Assembly: GCA_009885275.1 (NCBI GenBank)
Contig: VFKY01000372.1
Span: forward strand, 1-5,667
Direction of reading: 5' to 3'
DNA: 5,667 nucleotides
Source of the DNA: Verrucomicrobiota bacterium
GTDB lineage: Bacteria > Verrucomicrobiota > Verrucomicrobiia > Verrucomicrobiales > Verrucomicrobiaceae
The translations under genes and the position numbers were made by a program. The notes under the pieces were generated by a model. That model did not search any database, had not been told where the DNA came from, and saw nothing but the letters and a program-made list of their open reading frames with translations. Positions 1 through 5,667 of this stretch are shown here, in pieces; positions within the stretch are counted from its first letter, which is position 1; each line of letters opens with the position of its first letter.

Positions 1-2
1 AT

Positions 3-833
3 CGACCTGCTGGATTATTCATCGGCAACCCACGGCGACACTATCAGCATCTCGCCACCCGCATGGTGGAACCTAATAAAGAACTAAGAACTTGGCGGGC
101 ATGGGCCTGCTGGTATCTGGCAAAATACTTGCTCGATGAAGCCGAGTACCCATCTGATGAAAAGCAGATTCGCGAAGAGTTGATCATTGAACCACGTCGT
201 GGCGATATCGCCGCTGCTCTGAAACGACTCAGCCCGTGTGATGATCTTCCAGCTTGGGAGGAAGCGTTGAACTGGGTGAATGAACAACGTGACAAAATTA
301 CCTCCACTGCCGTTGGTAACATTAGTTTTGAGACGGTGCGAGTGGAAGATCTGCCTCTTGTGCATGCTCTGGCTCATGAAATTTGGCCAAAAGTCTATTC
401 ATCCATCATCAGCATGGATCAGATCAACTACATGCTCGCGCAGATGTATGACTTGAATGAACTCCGCCAGGAAATCGTCGTTCGACAAATTTCTTATGTC
501 TTCATTAAACATGACGAAGTTATTATTGGATATCTCTCCTGGGAGCGTGTGCCCAATGATGAATCACTTTATATTCACAAGCTTTATATAAAACCTGAAT
601 GGCATGGACTAGGAATCGGTGCGAGCTCTCTGCAATGGTTGGAGCACAAGGCTCACAACTTCAATGGCACCCGAATTCGCCTACGAGTGAATCGCAAAAA
701 CCACAAAGCGATTCGCGCTTATCTGCGACACGGCTTTGTCTTTGAGTATGAAGTTTGCTCTGACTTCGGTGGAGGGTACGTCATGGACGATCACGTTATG
801 GGAAAGCCATTGAACACAGACAGATTACTGTGA
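3..833 (+). CDS. GNAT-family N-acetyltransferase with an N-terminal helical region, 5'-partial
   Basis: This gene encodes a probable acetyl-CoA-dependent N-acyltransferase of unknown substrate, likely cytosolic. Numbered from the ATG at 63 (256 residues), the GNAT fold spans about residues 87-252. Motif A is at 170-190 (LYIHKLYIKPEW, then HGLGIG forming the pyrophosphate-binding loop, with His181 where Gln or Arg is usual). Motif B is at about 208-226 and ends in NHKAIRAYLRHGF. Residues 1-80 are not part of the GNAT fold; they look helical and charged, rich in Trp and Ala at 11-20. The frame stays open from 63 back to the window edge and the 20 extra residues look protein-like (GNPRRHYQHLATRM), while the ATG at 63 has no Shine-Dalgarno sequence. 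I therefore infer that the true start lies upstream of the window; an internal start at 63 remains possible. The stop overlaps the end of the convergent gene by nine bases. Family assignment is confident; substrate is unknown. Confidence 0.85.
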   Translation, partial: RPAGLFIGNPRRHYQHLATRMVEPNKELRTWRAWACWYLAKYLLDEAEYPSDEKQIREELIIEPRRGDIAAALKRLSPCDDLPAWEEALNWVNEQRDKITSTAVGNISFETVRVEDLPLVHALAHEIWPKVYSSIISMDQINYMLAQMYDLNELRQEIVVRQISYVFIKHDEVIIGYLSWERVPNDESLYIHKLYIKPEWHGLGIGASSLQWLEHKAHNFNGTRIRLRVNRKNHKAIRAYLRHGFVFEYEVCSDFGGGYVMDDHVMGKPLNTDRLL

Positions 834-1637
834 AGCTTTCTCCAAGACATGCTTGATTTTTTCAGACGTCATCTGGACCTGATCCATGGTTGTTACGACG
901 CTAGGATCAGAAAATGTTTTCTGTAAATGTTGTAATACCTTCCCTAATTGAGCGATCGAAGGATCAAGTCTTGTAGGCTCAGTAAGTTTTTCATACGATG
1001 CCATCATATCGTTGAGTAACAGAGAAGATCCGATGCAAAGAGTTTTGTTCTGCATCTCAGGATCGTTAATGACGAGTGATGATGAAATTTCCAGCAAACG
1101 CATCCACATGCCTAATTCCACCAGCAATGAGATATCCTCGTCTCTTTGTTCCTTGAGTAGCTTCGCAATGAGTTGACGGATGTCGTTAACCTTCCCCTTC
1201 AAAGCATTCCAATCCTCGGTCTCTGCCATTTTACCTTCAGCCATCACTTCAGGCGTTACTTTCTCGGAGAGTCCAAGCACTTTACAGTATGCTAGCAACT
1301 CCTGATTATTGTCCTTGAATTTTTGAGCATCCCCAGCCTGTAATTTCAGGTAGCTATCTCCAATCAAAATTCCCAGAGTGAAAGCCACCTTCAATCGATC
1401 TGTGGACGGTGTTGGAGGAGGATCTCGATACCATTTACGCCAGAGAGCCTTCGTCTGTTGCCCTAGGATATTCAGAAAATCACTAGGCAATACTTTGCCA
1501 TCGATGACGACAATAGCTGGAGCAACTGGCGCCACAGTCGATGGAACCGGCGCCTCCTGTGCTTGAGTTTGTGCGAAAATACACAAGGTCAATAACCCTT
1601 GCAGCACCGATGTGCGTCTGATCCAGAGGCGTGACAT
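825..1637 (-). CDS. exported protein of unknown function, translationally coupled to glmS
   Basis: I do not recognise a named family for this 270-residue protein. It begins with a Sec-type signal peptide: Arg-rich n-region (MSRLWIRR), hydrophobic core at about 11-22 (VLQGLLTLCIFA), and a likely signal peptidase I site near Ala26 (AQTQA). A short Ala/Pro/Val-rich linker follows at 28-42. The rest is mostly predicted helix with no membrane segment, pointing to a periplasmic or surface location. Segments that look conserved in character are VIDGKVLPSDFL (44-55), AFTLGILIGDSYLKL (85-99) and LLVELGMWMRLLEISSS (171-187). I chose the ATG at 1637 rather than the longer frame from 1772 because it gives the signal peptide, has GGAG eight bases upstream, and starts five bases after the glmS stop. 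The longer start would lie deep inside glmS. Co-transcription with glmS hints at an envelope role, which is inference only. It overlaps the convergent GNAT gene by nine bases. Confidence 0.85.
   Translation of the reverse strand: MSRLWIRRTSVLQGLLTLCIFAQTQAQEAPVPSTVAPVAPAIVVIDGKVLPSDFLNILGQQTKALWRKWYRDPPPTPSTDRLKVAFTLGILIGDSYLKLQAGDAQKFKDNNQELLAYCKVLGLSEKVTPEVMAEGKMAETEDWNALKGKVNDIRQLIAKLLKEQRDEDISLLVELGMWMRLLEISSSLVINDPEMQNKTLCIGSSLLLNDMMASYEKLTEPTRLDPSIAQLGKVLQHLQKTFSDPSVVTTMDQVQMTSEKIKHVLEKASQ
843..862 (+). terminator. possible weak terminator after the GNAT gene
   Basis: Ten bases after the GNAT stop codon a short inverted repeat (CAAG at 843-846 and CTTG at 852-855, loop of five) is followed closely by a run of six T (857-862). 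The position and T-run fit an intrinsic terminator, but a four-pair stem with two G:C pairs is weak. The site also lies inside the 3' coding end of the convergent gene, where the T-run simply encodes Lys-Ile on the other strand. It may be chance. Confidence 0.2.
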
Positions 1638-1642
1638 ACGAC

Positions 1643-3493
1643 TTACTCCACGGTCACGCTCTTCGCCAGATTTCGAGGCTTGTCCACATCGCACCCGCGA
1701 GCTACTGCCACATAATAGGCCAGCAATTGAAGCGGAATAACCGTGAGTAGAGGACTTAAAATAGAAGGACAACGGGGAATATAGATCACTTCATCCGCCA
1801 CACGTTCAATATGAGGGTGTCCTTCGGTCGCCACCGCAATGACTGGACCCTTACGAGCCTTCACTTCTTCGATGTTGCTGATGTTCTTTTCGAACACTGC
1901 ATCGTGTGGAGCCAGAAAGACGCTAGGAAGATCAGGCTTCACCAACGCGATAACACCATGCTTCAATTCTGCACTGGGATGTCCGCTGGCGTAGATGTAA
2001 CTGATTTCCTTCATCTTCAGCGCGCCTTCCATAGCTACGGGATAATTGATCTGACGTCCCATGAAGAGCATGCCTTCCGCATTGGCATACTTGTTGGCAA
2101 TGGTCTTGATATGATCCGCCTGTTGCAGAATGGTCGCAATCTTATCAGGGATGGCTTCCAATTCGTCGATCATTTCAAGACCATCCGTGCTACTGAGATG
2201 CCGAATACGACCGAAAAGAAGACTCAACAATGTGAGAACCGTCACTTGTGAAGTGAAGCTTTTCGTGGCCGCAACACCGATCTCTGGTCCTGCGTGAATG
2301 TATATCCCACCGTCCGTCTCACGAGCAATCGTACTGGCCACATTATTGACGATTCCAAGCACTCTCATGCCCTTGCGTTTAGCCTCACGCAATGAAGCAA
2401 GAGTGTCGATCGTTTCACCGCTCTGACTGATGACAAATTGCACGGTATTTTTTTCCGTGGGGGCATTTCGATAACGAAACTCACTGGCAATCTCCACCTC
2501 CGTGGGAACGCGAGCGATGGTTTCCAAAAGATATTCTCCGACCATGCCTGCATGGTAAGCAGTCCCACAACCACTGAGAATAATACGGCTGATGTCTCGC
2601 AATTCACGAGGCTCCAATTGAAGCCCACCCAGAACAGCGGTGGCCTCATCACGTGAAAGCCGTCCGCGTAGGGCATTGCGGATGGACTGCGGTTGCTCAT
2701 AGATTTCCTTGAGCATGAAATGAGGGAAATCCCCTTTTTCGGCATCCTCTTGAGTGAAGTCCACACGGCTTACAGTAACAGAAGCGCTACCGCCCTCTTG
2801 AGATTGCACATCATAGCTATCGCTCGATATGGTGACAACATCGTAATCGTTAAGATAAACCACATCCTTTGTGTAGGCGACGATCGCCGACACATCACTG
2901 GCGAGAAAGTGCTCCCCTTGGCCCAAACCAACCACCAACGGACTCCCGAGTCGGGCACCAACGATAACATCAGGCGCATCCGTGTGAATGGCCGCAATGC
3001 CATACGTTCCCTTGATCCGTCGCACCGCTTGTTGGACTGCTGCGGCCAAGCGTTTGGAGGCATCCTTTTCGGTGCTCAAATCATAATAGTAGCCAGCGAG
3101 GTGGGAAAGAACTTCGGTGTCGGTTTCCGAAACAAACACATGCCCCTCGGAAATAAGCCAGTCACGGAGCGGTTGGTAATTTTCAATAACGCCATTATGA
3201 ACCAACGCCAATTTACCTGATCGATCTAAATGAGGATGTGAATTAACATCCGTCGGAGCACCATGTGTGGCCCAGCGAGTGTGACTGATTCCAGCGTGGC
3301 CTTGGGGATTGGTTTCTGCCACCAACTTACGAAGGTTGTCAATACGCCCTGCACGCTTCAATACCGTCAAACCGCCATCATGTTGCAAGGCCATGCCGGC
3401 CGAATCATAACCACGATATTCAAGACGACGTAATCCATCCAAAAGAATGGGGTTAGCTTGACGTTTGCCGATGTAACCGATGATACCACACAT
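1643..3493 (-). CDS. glmS: glutamine--fructose-6-phosphate aminotransferase (isomerizing), GlmS
   Basis: GlmS converts fructose 6-phosphate and glutamine to glucosamine 6-phosphate and glutamate, the first committed step to UDP-GlcNAc for peptidoglycan and other envelope sugars; it is a cytosolic enzyme. At 616 residues it matches the usual length (about 610). The N-terminal Ntn glutaminase domain (about 1-240) starts MCGIIGYIG, so Cys2 becomes the N-terminal nucleophile after Met removal. It carries HTRWATHG (71-78), NGVIENY (100-106) and SETDTEV (122-128). Two SIS sugar-isomerase domains follow, with SGCGTAYHAG (307-316), SQSGETIDT (356-364), GPEIGVAATKSFT (402-414), EGALKMKEISY (489-499) and ASGHPSAELKHG (502-513). 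The C-terminal tail DVDKPRNLAKSVTVE (602-616) is the classical GlmS ending that closes the active site. All key motifs are present and the gene looks intact. The start is fixed by the required Cys2; no Shine-Dalgarno sequence precedes it. A coupled gene follows after five bases. Confidence 0.98.
   Translation of the reverse strand: MCGIIGYIGKRQANPILLDGLRRLEYRGYDSAGMALQHDGGLTVLKRAGRIDNLRKLVAETNPQGHAGISHTRWATHGAPTDVNSHPHLDRSGKLALVHNGVIENYQPLRDWLISEGHVFVSETDTEVLSHLAGYYYDLSTEKDASKRLAAAVQQAVRRIKGTYGIAAIHTDAPDVIVGARLGSPLVVGLGQGEHFLASDVSAIVAYTKDVVYLNDYDVVTISSDSYDVQSQEGGSASVTVSRVDFTQEDAEKGDFPHFMLKEIYEQPQSIRNALRGRLSRDEATAVLGGLQLEPRELRDISRIILSGCGTAYHAGMVGEYLLETIARVPTEVEIASEFRYRNAPTEKNTVQFVISQSGETIDTLASLREAKRKGMRVLGIVNNVASTIARETDGGIYIHAGPEIGVAATKSFTSQVTVLTLLSLLFGRIRHLSSTDGLEMIDELEAIPDKIATILQQADHIKTIANKYANAEGMLFMGRQINYPVAMEGALKMKEISYIYASGHPSAELKHGVIALVKPDLPSVFLAPHDAVFEKNISNIEEVKARKGPVIAVATEGHPHIERVADEVIYIPRCPSILSPLLTVIPLQLLAYYVAVARGCDVDKPRNLAKSVTVE
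1646..1649 (-). promoter_or_regulatory. Shine-Dalgarno site embedded in the end of glmS
   Basis: Read on the minus strand, the last glmS codons GTG GAG TAA contain GGAG, which sits eight bases before the ATG at 1637. It is the clearest ribosome-binding site in the window and decides the start of the downstream exported protein. Because it lies within glmS coding sequence, ribosomes ending glmS would be well placed to reinitiate, so translational coupling is likely. Confidence 0.65.
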
Positions 3494-3516
3494 GATAATA
3501 TAAATTAAAAAAAGAA

Positions 3517-3545
3517 ATGTTAGCCGCCGATAGTTAGCGGGTCAA
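3517..3545 (-). promoter_or_regulatory. sigma-70-like promoter of glmS
   Basis: On the minus strand a -35 box TTGACC (3540-3545, five of six consensus bases) is separated by 17 bases from a -10 box TAACAT (3517-3522, four of six). This predicts transcription starting near 3510 and a leader of roughly 17 bases before the glmS ATG at 3493. The leader is nearly all A and T, with a T-rich run and no Shine-Dalgarno motif. The spacer holds GTTAGC twice in direct repeat on the plus strand (3519-3524 and 3533-3538) and a CCGC/GCGG inverted repeat. The -35 box is also one arm of GGTCA-N15-TGACC (3540-3564). Any regulatory role for these repeats is speculative. The leader is too short for a glmS ribozyme. 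Confidence 0.5.
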
Positions 3546-3577
3546 ATGAAGGCCGCGGATGACCTCTGATAGAATTA

Positions 3578-4480
3578 TTAATCCAAGTCCAGCTCGGGCT
3601 TGAAGTCTGCCGCGTGATAGGAACTGCGAACCAAAGGAGCGGAAGCCACATGGCGGAAGCCCTTATTTAAGGCGATTTGCTTATAGTTCTCAAATGTGTC
3701 TGGGTGAACATAGCTCACGACAGGCAGATGCTGTTCAGAAGGTCTCAAATATTGCCCCAGAGTCAGAACCGTAACGCCATGCTCAAGCAAATCGTCCATG
3801 GCCTGAAACAACTCAGACTCCGTTTCGCCAAGTCCCAGCATGAGGCCACTCTTGGTTGCCACCTTACCGCCAAGCTCAATCGCCATTTCTTTGGCGCGTT
3901 TTAAAACATGCAAACTGCGATGATACTGCGCCCGAGAACGCACCAGTGGGGTAAGTCGCTCTACAGTCTCAAGATTGTGATTGAAAATATGAGGCTTCGA
4001 TTTCATCACCGTAAGCAGAGCGTCATCCTTGCCGTTAAAATCGGGAACCAAAATTTCAATGGTGATCTCGGGGGTGGTTTCACGCACCGCTTCAATGGTT
4101 CTCGCAAAGTGCTCTGCCCCACCATCTGGCACGTCATCACGTGCCACAGCAGTAATGACAATGTGATTAAGTTTCATTCGCTTCACCGCCGTAGCCACGC
4201 GCTGCGGTTCGTCGGCTTCAAGAGCAAACGGCTTGGCTGTCTTAACCGCACAGAACCCACAAGCCCGTGTACAACGATCTCCTGCGATCATGAAGGTAGC
4301 AGTTCCTTGACTCCAGCATTCCCAGCGATTCGGGCACTGGGCTTCTTCGCACACCGTATGCAGCTTGAGATCGGAAATGAGGGCCTTGGTGCTCCAAAAC
4401 ACCGGATCACGCGGAAGCTTCACGCGAATCCAGTCCGGCTTTTTTTCCTTATGCAAGGCGGGGTCAATCTTTGGCGTCAT
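3578..4480 (-). CDS. lipA: lipoyl synthase, LipA
   Basis: LipA is a radical-SAM enzyme that inserts two sulfurs into protein-bound octanoyl groups to make the lipoyl cofactor of pyruvate and 2-oxoglutarate dehydrogenases and the glycine cleavage H protein; it is cytosolic. The 300-residue length is normal. The auxiliary, sulfur-donating cluster motif is CEEAQCPNRWEC (Cys44, Cys49, Cys55). The radical-SAM cluster motif is CTRACGFC (Cys70, Cys74, Cys77). The conserved C-terminal RSSYHA (285-290) supplies the serine ligand of the auxiliary cluster. Further family signatures include ITAVARDDVPDGGAEHFA (109-126) and KSGLMLGLGE (210-219). The ATG at 4480 gives the normal N-terminus before the WIRVKLP segment, though no clear Shine-Dalgarno sequence precedes it. 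No lipB lies alongside. It is transcribed toward glmS across an 84-base gap with its own promoter, so the two are probably separate or only partly linked units. Confidence 0.97.
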   Translation of the reverse strand: MTPKIDPALHKEKKPDWIRVKLPRDPVFWSTKALISDLKLHTVCEEAQCPNRWECWSQGTATFMIAGDRCTRACGFCAVKTAKPFALEADEPQRVATAVKRMKLNHIVITAVARDDVPDGGAEHFARTIEAVRETTPEITIEILVPDFNGKDDALLTVMKSKPHIFNHNLETVERLTPLVRSRAQYHRSLHVLKRAKEMAIELGGKVATKSGLMLGLGETESELFQAMDDLLEHGVTVLTLGQYLRPSEQHLPVVSYVHPDTFENYKQIALNKGFRHVASAPLVRSSYHAADFKPELDLD

Positions 4481-4569
4481 GAGTTGTTCACTTTGCGTCT
4501 GTAACGGAGAAATGCAACGTCTGAGCCTAAGCTTTCATGATTGTTGCTGGTTTTTATGGTCATTTTCTC

Positions 4570-4597
4570 ATTTTAATGCTGATCAATCGCACTGCAA
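4570..4597 (-). promoter_or_regulatory. possible lipA promoter in the divergent intergenic region
   Basis: In the 181 bases between lipA and the divergent isomerase gene, the minus strand reads TTGCAG (4592-4597, three of six consensus bases), a 16-base spacer, then TAAAAT (4570-4575, five of six). This would give a leader of about 80 bases. The -10 box is good but the -35 box is weak, and the region is AT-rich enough for chance matches. I saw no comparably convincing plus-strand promoter for the isomerase gene, although one must lie here or slightly inside lipA. Confidence 0.3.
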
Positions 4598-4661
4598 TCT
4601 CATCCTAAATGAAGATTGCCGTTGCGCAGTGCTTCACTCCATGATGAAGTCCAATCCCATC

Positions 4662-5267
4662 ATGAAGAAAACAATTTTCAACGCTCTAGTCGTCGGCATC
4701 ATTGGCTTGGCGCAAATCGCTCAGGCACAAGACGCCAAACCTCCAGTAACAACCCCCCAACCCCTCAAAGGCATCGTGAAAGCAGTTATCGAAACTTCCA
4801 AAGGCAACATCGAAATTGAACTCGACGCAGACAAAGCGCCACTCTCTGTTCAAAACTTCGTCAACTATGTAAACAAAAGCTTTTACGATGGCACTATATT
4901 CCATCGTGTTATCCCTAATTTCATGATCCAATGCGGTGGATTCACCCCTGACATGCAACAGAAAGCACCAGACAAAACCATTCAATGCGAATCCAAGAAT
5001 GGCCTCAAGAATTTAAAGGGAACTCTCGCAATGGCTCGCACCAGCGATCCTCACAGCGCCACTTCACAATTCTTCATTAACGTAAAAGACAACGCCAATC
5101 TGGATTTCCCAAGTTTCGATGGCTGGGGCTATGCGGTGTTTGGCAAAGTGACAAAGGGTATTGAAGTAGCAGATGAAATCGTCAAAGCACCCACCACAAA
5201 AAAGGGGCAACACGGTGACGTGCCTGTTGAAGCAATCACCATCAACAAGGTAACCATCACGCCTTAA
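4662..5267 (+). CDS. ppiA: exported cyclophilin-type peptidyl-prolyl cis-trans isomerase, PpiA-like
   Basis: This enzyme catalyses cis-trans isomerisation of proline peptide bonds, assisting folding of exported proteins. From the ATG at 4662 it has 201 residues. A textbook signal peptide (MKKTIFNALVVGIIGLAQIA, then QAQ) ends near residues 22-23, and a Pro/Thr-rich spacer runs to about 36. The cyclophilin domain fills about 39-201. Active-site segments are FHRVIPNFMIQ (80-90, catalytic His-Arg and Phe, Met, Gln), MART (124-127), SATSQFFIN (132-140) and GYAVFGKV (156-163). The sequence tracks E. coli periplasmic PpiA closely in the regions I can recall, hence the symbol; a generic secreted cyclophilin is the alternative. 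ATGs at 4641 and 4644 are in frame and would add seven or six residues. None of the three has a Shine-Dalgarno sequence, so the choice of 4662 rests on the signal peptide. The frame is open further upstream to 4365, but that part runs antisense through lipA and is not protein-like. Confidence 0.93.
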   Translation: MKKTIFNALVVGIIGLAQIAQAQDAKPPVTTPQPLKGIVKAVIETSKGNIEIELDADKAPLSVQNFVNYVNKSFYDGTIFHRVIPNFMIQCGGFTPDMQQKAPDKTIQCESKNGLKNLKGTLAMARTSDPHSATSQFFINVKDNANLDFPSFDGWGYAVFGKVTKGIEVADEIVKAPTTKKGQHGDVPVEAITINKVTITP

Positions 5268-5293
5268 TCCATCGAAAGACGACATTCGTATTC

Positions 5294-5330
5294 ATGATGG
5301 GGGCGGCTCCCGGCTTTACCTCATCATTTT
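5294..5330 (+). terminator. possible terminator after the cyclophilin gene
   Basis: About 26 bases after the stop codon, ATGATGGGG (5294-5302) can pair with CCTCATCAT (5319-5327) in a nine-pair stem with one G:T pair and a 16-base loop. A short T-run (5327-5330) and pyrimidine-rich sequence follow. Position suits termination before the next gene, but the loop is long and the T-run short, so confidence is limited. Confidence 0.3.
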
Positions 5331-5348
5331 CCTCCTCATCTGTCCATC

Positions 5349-5667
5349 ATGGCAATCCCTCTCGAAGATTTATTTAACGATGTCATTGGCAAGGCTCAAC
5401 GCGGCCTAGCTCTCTCTGATGAAGCGCTGGCTCAAAAAGCCGGCGTGGATACCTCAGAACTGCAACGTGTACTGAGTGGTGAAAAGTTAGAAGATATCGT
5501 CAGTAAAATAGCCCCTGCATTGAATCTGCATGAGCAATCACTCATCACGATGATGGGGCAAAAATGGCGCCCACACCCCCAAGAAATTGATGGTTTAGCC
5601 CAATTCAATAGCACTTACGGAGACATGACCGTGAACGCCTACGTGGCTTGGGACATGACCTCCAAAG
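5349..5667 (+). CDS. helix-turn-helix protein, probably with a metallo-beta-lactamase-fold domain, 3'-partial
   Basis: Only the first 106 codons are in the window and the frame is open to the edge. Residues 1-60 are helical. A segment at about 22-44 (LSDEALAQKAGVDTSELQRV) has the shape of an XRE/Cro-type helix-turn-helix: a helix, a turn at AGVD, then a recognition helix followed by LSGE. After a linker containing KWRPHP (72-77), residues 83-104 (LAQFNSTYGDMTVNAYVAWD) look like the first beta strands of a metallo-beta-lactamase-fold hydrolase. The HxHxDH metal site that would prove this lies beyond the edge. The DNA-binding-like part is seen directly; the hydrolase call rests on recalled similarity to such fused proteins and is inference. 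The ATG at 5349 is the only usual start after an in-frame stop about 18 codons upstream. It has no Shine-Dalgarno sequence; the leader is instead pyrimidine-rich. Confidence 0.75.
   Translation, partial: MAIPLEDLFNDVIGKAQRGLALSDEALAQKAGVDTSELQRVLSGEKLEDIVSKIAPALNLHEQSLITMMGQKWRPHPQEIDGLAQFNSTYGDMTVNAYVAWDMTSK

Noticed and set aside
1638..1772. Longer start for the exported protein (ATG complement at 1772)
   Set aside because: It would run 130 bases inside glmS in another frame, hide the signal peptide behind 45 unlikely residues, and ignore the good GGAG site before 1637.
1811..2251. Plus-strand open frame of 146 codons opposite glmS
   Set aside because: It lies wholly antisense to a fully intact glmS and its translation shows no recognisable domain; it is a shadow frame.
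2693..3220. Plus-strand open frame of 175 codons opposite glmS
   Set aside because: It is antisense to the conserved glutaminase domain and has no motif or credible start context.
3500..3540. Intrinsic terminator for lipA (CCGC/GCGG stem followed by T-rich sequence on the minus strand)
   Set aside because: The stem is only four pairs with a nine-base loop and the T-run begins several bases away; the segment is better explained as promoter spacer and leader.
3494..3577. glmS ribozyme or other riboswitch upstream of glmS
   Set aside because: Only 84 bases separate lipA and glmS and they contain the promoter; there is no room for the ribozyme core and no matching structure.
3908..4504. Plus-strand open frame of 198 codons opposite lipA
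   Set aside because: It is antisense to intact lipA, including both cluster motifs, with Arg/His-rich composition typical of shadow frames.
4365..4640. Upstream extension of the cyclophilin reading frame
   Set aside because: The first part is antisense to the start of lipA, the composition is Cys/Ser/Phe-rich and not protein-like, and the signal peptide begins at 4662.
5314..5348. Minus-strand AGGAGG followed by ATG, suggesting a small gene
   Set aside because: The frame reads only three codons before a stop, and the motif is simply the complement of a pyrimidine-rich leader.
5294..5377. Small plus-strand frame of 27 codons after the cyclophilin gene
   Set aside because: It is short, overlaps the next gene, has no ribosome-binding site and coincides with the terminator-like hairpin.

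Overview
This is a 5.7 kb stretch of bacterial chromosome with ordinary core genes packed closely together and no sign of a mobile element, CRISPR array, tRNA or rRNA. Base composition looks moderate, roughly half G+C by eye. The housekeeping genes are confidently bacterial. The organism is probably Gram-negative, because two genes encode Sec-type signal peptides and one of them matches a periplasmic cyclophilin. A gene at the right edge combines a helix-turn-helix N-terminus with what looks like the start of a metallo-beta-lactamase-fold domain. From memory of family architectures this suggests Verrucomicrobiota, but that is weakly supported inference.

Layout, left to right. A plus-strand GNAT acetyltransferase gene enters from the left edge and ends at 833. 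It meets, tail to tail with a 9-base overlap, a minus-strand secreted protein of unknown function (825-1637). That gene lies immediately downstream of glmS (1643-3493, minus), separated by only five bases, and its ribosome-binding site is built into the last codons of glmS. The two are almost certainly one transcript. An 84-base gap upstream of glmS holds a good sigma-70-like promoter. Next comes lipA (3578-4480, minus), lipoyl synthase, followed by a 181-base divergent intergenic region. A plus-strand exported peptidyl-prolyl isomerase gene of the ppiA type (4662-5267) follows, then a weak terminator-like hairpin. The last gene, plus strand from 5349, is cut off by the right edge.

Functionally, GlmS makes glucosamine-6-phosphate for peptidoglycan and other envelope amino sugars, LipA makes the lipoyl cofactor of the 2-oxo-acid dehydrogenases and the glycine cleavage system, and the cyclophilin folds exported proteins. 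They share no single pathway. The only tight functional hint is the coupling of the unknown exported protein to glmS. I found no convincing novel system. The most useful follow-ups are the glmS-coupled unknown exported protein, the N-terminal extension of the GNAT protein, and the truncated helix-turn-helix/hydrolase-like gene.
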